NCBI GenBank assembly: GCA_963210315.1
Contig: OY723289.1
Span: 372,001 to 436,000 of the forward strand
From: Rhynchopus euleeides
Taxonomy: Eukaryota > Euglenozoa > Diplonemea > Diplonemida > Diplonemidae
Direction: 5' to 3'
DNA length: 64,000 bases
Under the pieces are notes generated by a model. That model made no database searches. It was not told the origin of the DNA and worked only from the letters and a program-made list of their open reading frames with translations. The position numbers and the translations under genes were made by a program. Shown here one piece after another: positions 48,818 to 59,045 of the stretch. Position 1 is the stretch's first letter, and each line of letters starts with the position of its first letter.

Positions 48818-50877
48818 TTACTGCCCCCTTTTGAAGACAATGATGTTGACAGTCATGTTGTCTGTGCCGATACCCTCGGACTCGATGGTAGGCGAGAGGC
48901 AGGCATCGCACAGCTCTGCACAGATCTGGGCGGGGGTGAGGGTGACGAGGCGTTCCCTCACGAACCCAATCACCTGCTCGTCCGACATGACATCCCAGAT
49001 GCCGTCGCATGCCTGCACAATAAAGGCGTCAGCAGGCGTGATCTCAAACACTTCCAGCGCAGGGTTTGCAGTCACAGCCTGCTCCTCTGCCTTCAGCAGC
49101 CCCGCCTGTTTGAAGTCGAAGTCTCCGACAGCACGCGACACGGCAAGCATGCCCTCCACCCGTGCGTCTCTGCAGACTCGGCTCCCGCTGTTCTTAATCC
49201 GCGCAAGCTCGCGGGGGCTGTCAGGCTTGTGGTCATGCGACAGCCGCAGTGCACGATTGTCCCGGCACAGCACAGCCTGCAGAAAGGTGGTGGTGGTGGC
49301 GGTGTCTCATGGAGGTGGCGTTTGGGACATTGCAAATGTGTTGGTGCAGGCAGGGCAGGATATGTGTCAGGCAGTGCATACCCTTGAGTCGCCTGCGTTC
49401 GCCACGATGAGATACGCACCGTCGAGCACCAGCACGACGTTGACTGTGGAGCCTGTGGATCCTGAGTGGTCCGTCGACAGCTCGTTCTGGCAGGCCTCGT
49501 CCATGTCAAGGAATGCCCTCTGGGCAACGGAGGCAACGGTATCAGGCGTGAGCGGCTGCTGCTGGCGTGCCGCAGTCAGTTTCTCGTCGAACACGTTGTG
49601 GAGGTTGCGCCCGGTGTAGTCCGCCACCCGCCACCCGCCGTGCCCGTCGTACACCCCGAACAGGCTGACGTTCGGGTTGTTCGGCAGGGCAACGACAGCG
49701 GCATGCGCATCCTCGTTGCTGGACCGCCACCCCTGCATGGTGCACGATGCGCACAACATGCCAGGGCCAGTCACCGTCGCGATGTGCTTGTCTGTCACAG
49801 GCTCCACCATGAAGGCACCCTTCGTGTTGTACAAAGCTTCAATGAGATCCTCAAAATAGAACGACTCCTGCGTCGTCGTCCACCTGCGCAACGAGGAGGG
49901 ATGAAAGGGACGCGGCATACTACCCACACCAGCAACACCACGACAACACCCGACAACAACAAAAAACCCCTCCCCTCTACCCACCCCTTGGACGCAACAT
50001 ACCTCCCTGCCTTGTAATTCCAGGCCACTTCCGAGTAGTCTGAGAGGTCGTAGCAGATGGCGATGCACTCATCAGGGTGCTCTTCGTAATACTTGGCCGC
50101 CTCAGCCTCGCTGAAGGCTTTGCAGTGTTTGGGGAAAAGCCGCTTCGCAGGGCGCTCCCCCGTCACACAGCACTTGTGGAACAGCTCGTGGAAATCGACG
50201 TTCTGCGGCAGCGACGGCATGCAGGCGTGCAGCTCATCGAAGGGGATGGAAGGCGGCTCCTCCAGCTCCGCAGGCATCCCATCCGGGAACACGGGCGTCG
50301 CGCCCGGAGGGAACACAGGCTGCGGGGCAAAGGTACCTGCATCCTCATGCTTCGCCGCCTCAGGCGACACCACTGCCGGCGACACTACCTCCGGGTGCTG
50401 CGGGGGGGGCAGAACCGGTGGCGGCGTCCCAGGCCCCGGTGGGGCTGGGGAGGGCTGGGGGCTGTTGGACACATCACGGAGGTTTGTAGGCGAGTTGCTG
50501 GTCGAATCGGTGCGGGGTATCGAGGCGGAGGTCCGCAGTGTTGTGTACGACCGCGCTCGCGCCTGCACCTTTTTGCACGACGGTGCGACGGAGCGGAGGC
50601 AGACAGTCATGTGCAGAGGGCCCAGTTCGTTCTCGAGGGACGGGTCGACACCAGCAGGGAGAGGGGGTGCATCTTCATCCACGAGGGCACTGCTCGACAC
50701 GTTGCTGACCACGCAGGAGTCTGTGTGCTCCGCCTTGATGGTCGCCACGACAAGGGCCACCGTGCTGACATAACGGCCCTCCCCGTGCACCTCTACCACC
50801 CCGTCCTTCGACAGCCGCTCCAGCAGCATCGCCAGGAGGGCATCGGTGTTCAGATCGGTGCACACAACACGCGTCAT
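48818..50877 (-). CDS. PP2C-type protein phosphatase with N-terminal Alba-like domain
   Basis: Three exons, 50003-50877, 49382-49883 and 48818-49276, encode 611 residues. Introns (49884-50002, GTATGT...CAG; 49277-49381, GTATGC...CAG) have matching phases. Residues about 325-605 form a PP2C metal-dependent Ser/Thr phosphatase with its metal and phosphate motifs: RSSNEDAH, FGVYDGHGG, NAGDSRAVLCR, SRAVGDFDFK, CDGIWDVMSDEQ and GTDNMTV. The second intron falls exactly within GDSR|AVLC. The first 60 residues or so look Alba-like: a strand and helix, then GVVEVHGEGRYVSTVALVVATIK, close to the Alba G-x-x-I...A motif, with a last strand after a loop (LHMTVCLRS). A Pro-rich linker and a conserved-looking MPSLPQNVDFHELFHKCC region separate the two. 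The fusion would tether a phosphatase to RNA or chromatin. PP2C is firm; the Alba call is tentative. Confidence 0.9.
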
Positions 50878-53800
50878 CGCGCCACACAGACGCCCCTGCC
50901 CCCCCACCCCCCTGCCCAACGGGCCGAAGGGGCAGAGGAGTGGGTAGCGTGGGTGTGTGTGTGTGGACCCGCTAACTGCCCTCTCCCGGAGAAGGGGCTG
51001 CAACGGGGCTGCGTGTGGGGGTGTGCAGTGGAGGCAGCAGAGTGATTAACGTGTGTGTGTGTGTGACACACGGGGTTTGACGCACAAACAACGTCTTGTC
51101 TTTTTAGATAGAACAAAGCAGTGGGGTGGGGGGGGGGGGGGGTGGGGGCTCCTGCTGCATGTCTCTGCTGGTGATATGCATAGGAGGTCAGCTGATTTGC
51201 GCATTGCGCACAAAAGAATCGAAGAATGGCTGGAGCCTGTTTCTCGGTTTCGGCGGCGACCAGCCTGGCGGCGTGTGGGCCGACCAGGCAGTGGCGTGTC
51301 CCCAACTCTTTTTGGCTTTGAACAACCAAAGGCCAACAGACTTCGCGATAAAAAAAAACCGGGAGGGGGGGTTGGGCGGTGACCCTGGCTTGAATATTGC
51401 ATCCCCACACCACGAATTGAGTCTCGCAGGGTTCAGCACGCTAACGCAAGCTCCTTGCAGCCACACGCCCCACACCCCCCCCATTCCCCAGAGACGCGAA
51501 GGGGGGACTTCGTGCCGAGGGTGCTATTTTGGAGGTTACCCCGCCGCCTTTCTGGCGGCACGCTTATTCACGAGGGCCCTCAGGGGGGTGGGAAAGGGGG
51601 CTCGGTCTGTCCCTCTCTTCTTCACTTCTACTGTTGGCGCACCCGTCTGATGAAAGAAGGTGGGCTCAAAAAGGTTTTTTTTTGCGCGTAGAGGCGAAAA
51701 TCATGCAAGCCTTCTATTGGCGTTGATGGCCCGCCTCTGCCCGCATGACCTCAAATCGATCCGGTTTTGTGTTGTCGACAAACACGCGTTGCCGGGCTGG
51801 CAGGTTGGGCAACCCCACGCCACGTGGTGGTCTGGCAGGAGGGGGGGGGAGGGTGCAGAAGCCAGCCCTCCCACCCCACACACCTACCCAACCAACACAC
51901 TTTAGAGAACAGGAGCAGGCACACATCATAATGGACAGAATATTCAGTTTGGGGTGGTGAGAACAGGGTGCGGGGAGGGAGGGGTTTCGTGGCCAAAAAA
52001 AAATCTTCGAGCATCCCGTAGTAGTGCCTGCCTGGGTTTCAACATTTTTTTTTCCCTTCCCGGCATCCTGGGGGGAGAGGGAAGGAATCCCTGGACAAGA
52101 TGAAAGGAGAGGGTTGGGGGCGGACGTTGGAGCGGTTGGTGTGTGGGTGGAGGGACGACCCACACACACACACACACACACACACAGGGGCTTCGCTCTT
52201 CCAGTATGTGTCAGTCTGTGTTCTCTTTTGTGAGGCGAATTACCCTTTTCTGCACTTCTGGGTGAAGGCATCCACACACACTCCTCAGGGTGTGTGGAAT
52301 GTTAGCAAATGATCATTTCCTCCGACGCACCACTTTTCGTTTATCCTCCTGTCCCCTGCTCTGGTCCCACCCAGGTGCAGCGTCGAACCACTGCAGTCAG
52401 GCGGAGCCAGATGCATCACTCTAGGCTTGAATCGATATTTTCCCCCGATGGCAGTGCTGATGCCACCCGCGGCAACCCTTCAGCCGAGCCTGACTCGGCA
52501 CACAAGGGTCCCGAGAGGACACAACACACCAACACCAAACGAAAATAGGGGGTGGGGCATGTCTGTCGAGAGTCAAGGTAAGGCAACACTCGCAACACCC
52601 CAAATGGAGGGGGGTGGGTGTGAAGCGGAGAAGCACGGCACACGCGCCCTCTCTCTTCACTAAGGTGTGTGTGAGGGGATCGTCTGGCGCCAAGGGAACA
52701 CGGCATGAGTGAGAAGTGAGTGCGGCACTCCAGGAAAACACCAATCGGCTGTGATGCTCCGTGGGGCGGCACGTAAGAGCTAGGTGATAATGGTTCCGGC
52801 CCTCTCGGCCAGTGTGCGTGTGTGTAGTAATAGCAAAGGGGGGGGTTGGGGAGGGAGAGAGTGGTGTGGGCGTGTGTTGCCAGAAGAGAATAAGTCGATA
52901 AGCCGAGACTGAACGGATAGTTGATGCAACCGACTACCCCCCCACCCGCCTCTCCCGCCCACAGCTCTCTTCCTACAACGCCAGCAGTCAGTCCGAAACG
53001 GAACCTGCTGTGAAGATGGGAAGCTGGGAACGGCCCCAGAGGGATGCAGGGTGGATGGTCTTCAGCAACAACGTGTGTATGTGAGTGGCGACGTTCTGAG
53101 TGGGTCGGGGGACCGACACCCAGGGATGCTTTTGTGCGACTGTCACCATAATGGATATCGCAGCAAAACGCTAATTATGGAGAGGTGTCAAGAGAGCGGC
53201 GGCATGTGCGAGCTTTCTTTGTGCATGCCAATCATGTTATGCTGGAGGGATGCAGGGTGGATCAGCCATGCGTCACAAGGCTGGGTGAATGTTAAGGCGC
53301 GGCAATGCGCATGGTTTGAATTGATGGTGAGCCAGAAAGGCAAGGCAGCGTGGCGGTCGGGCCATCACTTCAGATCACTGCCGCTGAACAGCCGCTTCTT
53401 CTTCAATGATGGCAGCACCTCCCGCGCACAGCAACACCGCCCAAAGGGCGAGACATGCCTCCCGGCAGATTGAAAAATGGATGTGTCAAGTGTGAACGGG
53501 GTGAATGGGGTGACGGGAGCGACCGCGCCACAAGCTGCGATTGGTGCGCTCTCGAGACAGGTGAACATCTATGACCCAACCCCAACGGGGGAAGGGCTAT
53601 GAGAATGACGGTGTAAAGAACAAACAGTCAAGATCGAGCCCATATTTTCTTCTTGTTAGTACGCAGGGATGGGGCGGGGCACTACTGAGACATGACCAAG
53701 CCCCCAAGTCCTAAGTCCTGATGGGCCCTCAAGCCCGAGACCAGGTCCCTTCACATGAGGGCCTTCGATCTGTGTCGGACTGTGACAGTGCGGCACTATC

Positions 53801-54520
53801 TCAGATTTTTTTCACACCCACATGATTTGGCCAGAGCTTGGCACCGCGGGTGATCGGTTGAGTTGTGTATGTCTGGAACGCAGGGATTGGCAGCCCATGT
53901 GGCTCCTTCTCTCTCACTATCAAGCGGCGTATTTTTTTTTGACGGTGTTCAGCATTCCGAAAGGACGGCATCGAGAACCACCCCTCTCAGGGAATTCATA
54001 CAGCAGGGGTCTTCGCTCAGAAGTGCTGAAAAGTGGGCCGCCTTGCTCCGGAGGAGAAAGTGACTCAGTTTGGCACAGAGCGAAGGCCCTCAGCGTTGTT
54101 TGGTGCAAAAAAAACGTGTGATTTTGTTTTTCGTTCAGAATAACGGATACGTGTGCAAGTGCGTGGAATAATAATCGTTCCTCCCCCACCCCCCTGCCCC
54201 CCCTCCGTAAAAGTATCCGAACAGTTTTAAGAAATGAAATATTCCAACAAGACAATATCACAGCAAAAAGGGGGTGGCAGAAAACGGGCTGCAGCGCGCC
54301 AGCAGTGAAGGCCGTGCGCGGCACTCCATGCCACAAAGACACAAGTCATATATCACAAGAACAGGGCTGCCCCCCCCGCCCACCCCGAGGAACGCTGTTG
54401 GGCGAACGTAATCACAGGGCCCCTCTCTCCTGCTTCTCTCTTTGCATATCAGAACCCAGCCGAGGCTCAGCTGCATGCCCCTGTCTCTTGCCAGTCACCC
54501 TCCGTCCCCTCTCCGCTTTC
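50878..54520. other. Long intergenic region
   Basis: About 3.6 kb with no supported gene. It holds a GT microsatellite near 51048-51064, a G run at 51123-51142, a CA repeat near 52160-52184 and a short match (52226-52270) to sequence at 39977-40020 beside the retroelement tail. Open frames show no motif and no GTATG/CAG splice pattern. Confidence 0.5.
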
Positions 54521-55321
54521 TCACGCGGACTTCATCTTGATGAGGGAGGCTGGGGCCAGCGTGCTGAACTCCCCGTTGATTTTCAGGTGCATCAGCATGA
54601 CGGCCTGGCGGCCTATCACCACACCGACTGCCAGGGCAGTGAGAATGTAAGCGAGCAGCGGGCGCCTGTCGAAGTTGACAGTGAATAAGGAGTAAGCTGA
54701 GACGCACATCACCACGTTGGAAAGGTTCATTCCGACGAAGTACAGCACGGGGGTGCGGTGTACGATGTAGACGCAGTAGCATGCGGAACCAAGCTCCGTC
54801 ACGAGGGTTGCGATGGTGCTGAGCCTGACGAAGTGCACATCAGGCAGGGTCCCGATCACCGCCATCAGGCACATCACGATGAGGTGGTGCGCCAGCATCA
54901 GCACATCGGGCGTGTCGTAGCAGACGAAGAAGTCCTTCACCATCAGCCCGAAGATCCCACCGTGCACCATCACATCCAGGAGCTCGCGCCGGTGGAGGAA
55001 GTCGTAGGCACACCCTAAGACGGAGTCGGCAGCGTGGTCATGCGTGATGACGTTGTAGAGGATCCAGAGGGCCACCAGGGGTGCCCAGGTGAAGGTGATC
55101 TTGGCGCTCGCGTCGTATGCCCACGGGGGGGCCACCTCAGAGTAGCCCTCTGGGATGCGCGACCCCTTGCTGACCCAGTCCAGCCGCCAGCGCACGCAGG
55201 CCGCCAGCGTGATGGTCCCTCCGACAACTGCGCTCATCTGGAACTGCTCGCCCACCTCGGGGTCCGGTACCATCGTGGCGGTCTCGTTCAGCACACTTCC
55301 CAACACCATGTCGAGCTCCAT
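54521..55321 (-). CDS. TLC-domain (TRAM/LAG1/CLN8-like) multi-pass membrane protein
   Basis: A 266-residue intronless protein from the ATG at 55319-55321 to TGA at 54521-54523. It has about six or seven hydrophobic spans. The TLC hallmarks are DFFVCYDTPDVLMLAHHLIVM (paired His in the fifth-helix region) followed by LSTIATLVTELGSACYCVYIV and a Trp-rich early span (FTWAPLVALWILYNVI). This resembles the TMEM56/TLCD-like branch rather than ceramide synthases, as no homeobox-like part or Lag1p core is present. The role is probably lipid-related in an internal or plasma membrane; the reaction is unknown. The frame is open upstream to 55837 but that part is low complexity. The chosen ATG follows a CTCTCTCCCTC tract, with a CTCAAG acceptor-like site about 27 bases before it. 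Confidence 0.8.
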   Translation of the reverse strand: MELDMVLGSVLNETATMVPDPEVGEQFQMSAVVGGTITLAACVRWRLDWVSKGSRIPEGYSEVAPPWAYDASAKITFTWAPLVALWILYNVITHDHAADSVLGCAYDFLHRRELLDVMVHGGIFGLMVKDFFVCYDTPDVLMLAHHLIVMCLMAVIGTLPDVHFVRLSTIATLVTELGSACYCVYIVHRTPVLYFVGMNLSNVVMCVSAYSLFTVNFDRRPLLAYILTALAVGVVIGRQAVMLMHLKINGEFSTLAPASLIKMKSA

Positions 55322-56500
55322 TGCGAGGGAGAGAGGGTGAGGTGCCTTGAGACCGACAGGAGAAGAAGAAAACCGAGCAGCAGGAGCGGACGACTCCGAA
55401 GGTGGAAGGTGGGTGCGTGTATGTGTGTATAATCTTGGTGGGTGGTGGTGGGGTGGCATGTGAGGGGTGAGGCAGGCAAGGGTCTGGTGGTTTGGCATTG
55501 GTTGGTGTGGCACGGGGCAAAACACACACTGCGCGCGCCATGATCCCACGAGGCTCCCTTTCGATGTGACAAAGCAATCGTGTTTGGGCAAAACAGAACG
55601 GTGGTTGTGGGCGGCGGGGGTGGGGGGGGTGAGCGAGGCCTGCTTTCGAGCTGAACTGTTAATTTTGAACCTCGGTGTGCAACACAACGCGGCTAATAAG
55701 CGATCAAATGTCTGGCAGCAACGCCAAATCGTGAAAGCAAAAGTGCGCACACCGCTCCTGAGCCCACCGGTAGCTCTCCACAGGTGGCGGGGGTGTTTTT
55801 GAAACATTGAAACACATTCAGGGTCGTCGCTATCCATGCCGAACAGATGCTCTTCGGTGCATTCCCTCTAGGAGAACGCCGAATCGCGAAGACCTACAGT
55901 GCTTGAAACACAAACCGGTGATCAGCCAGGCCGCCTGCCACGATGGTTCGGCGGACCGGACATATTGGCTTTAGAACCGAAAAACGTGCGAGACAGCCTG
56001 GCGTGCATCCCATTGGCTTTGGATGTCCCCTGATGATCTCAAGGAATTGCCAACCGCACAGCGATGACATGCAGGGCTCTCAGAGCGCGTGTATGATGAT
56101 CCGTTGGGTTGCAGTTTTTTCTAATGGTATGCACTCCAGCATCGGAAGCCCATTTGGGAGGGGCAATCAGGCAGCAAGACAGTAATGCAATACTGGGAAG
56201 AAGACAAGGCGAAAGAACAAGGCTTTACATGAAGGGGGACGGAAGAGTATACCTCTTGGATGGGAGGCTGTTCCCGCAAGGGTGTGGAGGCCAGGATGGG
56301 TTTGTGGGATCGGGGGGGGGGGCGGGAGGGTCACAACAATTGAGTGAGCCAGAGGTGTTTTGCGTGGACCGTACCGATCAGCCGGATCTTGATGCGATAG
56401 CAGCTACTGTTGCTGCCACACGCAGACCAGGCTGTTGAAACGCGGGACGCTTTTGACACATCCGGGGAATCTATGGCACGGGAGGGTGGGGTCAATCGGG
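55322..56500. other. Intergenic spacer
   Basis: About 1.2 kb in which I see no gene, repeat or RNA I can support. Base composition is less GC-skewed than the coding regions. Confidence 0.5.
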
Positions 56501-57109
56501 TCACAGCATCTCACGCGCAACAACAGGGGTCGCGTCCTGCATCTTCACATAATGCGCCTCTTGGACAGGCTCGCCCACCACAGCACCGCGCGGGGCCTTG
56601 CGTCTCCTGCAGCACCAGCATGTGGCTGCAGTGCCAAGGCCTGCGAACACGACAGCAGTCAGCACCCAGAAGGCGACCTTCCACCCGTTCACTTCGTGCC
56701 GAGACCCCGAGTAGTACCCATAGTTGCTGTCGTATGTGTTGTAGTGGTTGTTGTAGTTGTAGCTGCCGTACCTGTCGTAGTGGTTGCTGTAGTAGTCATG
56801 CGACACGCACGCCATCCCACCGGACAGCGACACGCACCGCGTGCTGTTGGGGCACCTGTCGCACCAGCTGCTGCTGGGCACAGGGGTTGCCCACCACGGC
56901 GAGTAGGTCGCATTGTCCCACGTCCAGGGCAGCCCACCCTTATACGTCGGCACCGTGGCGTTCCACAGGTCATCCCAGGATGTGGCATTTGCGCCAAACC
57001 ACAGGGTGTCATTGTACTGCGGTGCTGAGTTCAGGTCAGGTTCATGAGTCGATGTGTTCCATGCAGCGGCAACACTCAGGCCCGCAAGGCAGAGCGTCAA
57101 GGAAATCAT
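56501..57109 (-). CDS. Tyrosine-rich type I membrane protein, copy 1
   Basis: A 202-residue protein with a signal peptide (MISLTLCLAGLSVAAA), several N-glycosylation sites (NTS, NDT, NAT) and two WTWDNAT-type motifs. Next comes a Cys pair block (WCDRCPNSTRCVSLSGGMAC), then about 35 residues very rich in Tyr, Asn, His and Ser (YYSNHYDRYGSYNYNNHYN). One transmembrane span (WVLTAVVFAGLGTAAT) is followed by a CWCCRRRK stop-transfer and a cytoplasmic tail. It is a tandem paralogue of 58179-58769; the ectodomain core and membrane region are nearly identical, while the N-terminus and tail differ. I recognise no family. The ATG lies about 27 bases after an AAACCACAG acceptor-like site. Confidence 0.8.
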   Translation of the reverse strand: MISLTLCLAGLSVAAAWNTSTHEPDLNSAPQYNDTLWFGANATSWDDLWNATVPTYKGGLPWTWDNATYSPWWATPVPSSSWCDRCPNSTRCVSLSGGMACVSHDYYSNHYDRYGSYNYNNHYNTYDSNYGYYSGSRHEVNGWKVAFWVLTAVVFAGLGTAATCWCCRRRKAPRGAVVGEPVQEAHYVKMQDATPVVAREML

Positions 57110-58178
57110 GGTTGACAGGGGTTGATGGCAAGGCCTCTGTGGTTTGGTGATGGTTGCATGCGGTGGTGGTGTTCATTCAACGTCCTGCTGTTCTCAGGTG
57201 CAGACCCTCGTCACCCGTGATGTGCGATGAACACACCGTGCTCGTGAAAAGTGACCCCGACACTGGCCAATCTATGCCTTCCAACGTCTAGCGTTGTGCG
57301 ATGTCGTGACGGAGAGGGCAGCCGGGGCTGGGGGCAAACAACACCTGGGATTACCGATTCCACGCATTTGGATCCAGAAACACGCCGAAGGGCAGGTGCA
57401 GGTGTTGCCCTTCTGCACAAGCGACACACTGCCACTGATGTGCCAGAGGAAGATAGACAATACATCAAAGACAATTCTTTTGAACACTGTGAGGCCCAGC
57501 CCTTGAGGGTGGGGAGCTTCAAGAGCCTCGAGAAGAGGGCCTGATTCACCCGAAAAGCGGGTGCCGCCACAGCCTCTGACATGCTCTGACATGAGCATAT
57601 AATGGCACCACCCGAAATCGTGTGTGACACCCGACATTTGAGGCTCGGATCTCACTCCAGCCTCGGAGGCTGGCCCTCACAGTGAAGGAAGGGCGAACAC
57701 AGGCTGGTGTTACACAACCTGCGGAGTGTGTAGTCCGCGTACTTCCTGCACACTCCCTACACAAGAAGCGAAAGAAATTCATATCGCGCAGTGCACACAT
57801 CTGGAGTCGACTGACTCAGGCGTTCCCGAACTCAAGGCCTCGGGGGCCCGGAGTCCGCCTGAATCAGATTACGTTGTGTGGATAGAGTGGCGTGCTGCGC
57901 ACTTTGTGCGTAGCATTCAACAACGGGTCTTCGCGACGGTGCCCATACCGGTGCATTTTGATGCATCTCCTCCTAGCTATAGGTGAAAACCGCCGAGCTT
58001 TGGCGAAGCGAAGACCCAACATTCTATGTTCATCCATCACAAGGCCCATCGAAGGGGACGTCGGAAACAGCGCTTCCGATGAAAGGACAAGTTAATAATC
58101 AAGATCCGCAGGGGCCTCGTATCGCGGAGGTGGCCAGGAGGCTGGGAAGGTGTGTCTCTTCACCGCCCGTGTTGTGGC
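57110..58178. other. Spacer between tandem genes, with an inverted short repeat
   Basis: No gene is supported. It includes the inverted pair at 57485-57684. The rest carries no recognisable feature. Confidence 0.5.
57485..57684. repeat. Inverted pair of a 17-base dispersed motif around about 165 bp
   Basis: CACTGTGAGGCCCAGCC (57485-57501) is mirrored by GGCTGGCCCTCACAGTG (57668-57684) with one mismatch. The right copy is extended by a hairpin CCAGCCTC-GGAGGCTGG. A third copy, again with one mismatch, lies at 40517-40533. This looks like a small interspersed element. Confidence 0.6.
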
Positions 58179-58769
58179 TCAGCAGAGCATGGGTGCAAAC
58201 TCGGGGTCCATCTTCATGGAGCGGATCTCATCAAGGCTATCCAAGGTCACGATCGCCTCGCCCACCACAGCACCGCGCATGGCCTTGCGTCTCCTGCAGC
58301 ACCAGCATGTGGCTGCAGTGCCAAGGCCTGCGAACACGACAGCAGTCAGCACCCAGAAGGCGACCTTCCACCCGTTCACTTCGTGCCGAGACCCCGAGTA
58401 GTACCCATAGTTGCTGTCGTATGTGTTGTAGTGGTTGTTGTAGTTGTAGCTGCCGTACCTGTCGTAGTGGTTGCTGTAGTAGTCATGCGACACGCACGCC
58501 ATCCCGCCGGACAGCGACACGCACCGCGTGCTGCTGGGGCACCTGTCGCACCAGCTGCTGCTGGGCACAGGGGGTGCCCACCACGGCGAGTCGGTCGCAT
58601 TGTCCCACGTCCAGGGCAGCCCACCCCCAGAGGTGGCGTTCCACGTCTCGGATGTGTTCACACCAGCTTCGGCAGCTGTGGTATTCGCAAGGTCGCCCCA
58701 GGCTGACGGGGTGCCGGTAGTGTGGCACGCGGCGACACCCAGCGTCACGTAGAGAGCCGAGGCGATCAT
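58179..58769 (-). CDS. Tyrosine-rich type I membrane protein, copy 2
   Basis: A 196-residue paralogue of 56501-57109. It has a signal peptide (MIASALYVTLGVAACHT), NTT/NTS/NAT glycosylation sites, one WTWDNAT motif, the same WCDRC...CVSLSGGMAC block, the Tyr/Asn-rich stretch, the same transmembrane span and CCRRRK, then a different cytoplasmic tail (IVTLDSLDEIRSMKMDPEF). Over roughly 360 bases the two genes are almost identical in DNA. The sharp loss of similarity on both sides suggests gene conversion of the core. The ATG follows an ACCCCTCCAG acceptor-like site by about 22 bases. Confidence 0.8.
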   Translation of the reverse strand: MIASALYVTLGVAACHTTGTPSAWGDLANTTAAEAGVNTSETWNATSGGGLPWTWDNATDSPWWAPPVPSSSWCDRCPSSTRCVSLSGGMACVSHDYYSNHYDRYGSYNYNNHYNTYDSNYGYYSGSRHEVNGWKVAFWVLTAVVFAGLGTAATCWCCRRRKAMRGAVVGEAIVTLDSLDEIRSMKMDPEFAPMLC

Positions 58770-59045
58770 TGCTTACGAAAGGAATCCTGGAGGGGTGGTC
58801 CGCAATGTGCACGTGGCGAGCAGGCCTGGCTGCTCTGCAGAGATGGTGCAGGGGAGGGCTGGGGTTGGGGGACTGGGAGCTATCTGCATCCACTTCGCTG
58901 CTCGTTGGTACAACACGGCATCTAAGGGGCTAACAGGTGCGTGCCTTGGGACAAATCTAAACAACACCAGGCATGCAGCGCTGTTGGCCGGCACTGCTGA
59001 GAGGCGCAGCAGAAGCTGCGTGCTACGGGAGCATGTGACAAGCGT

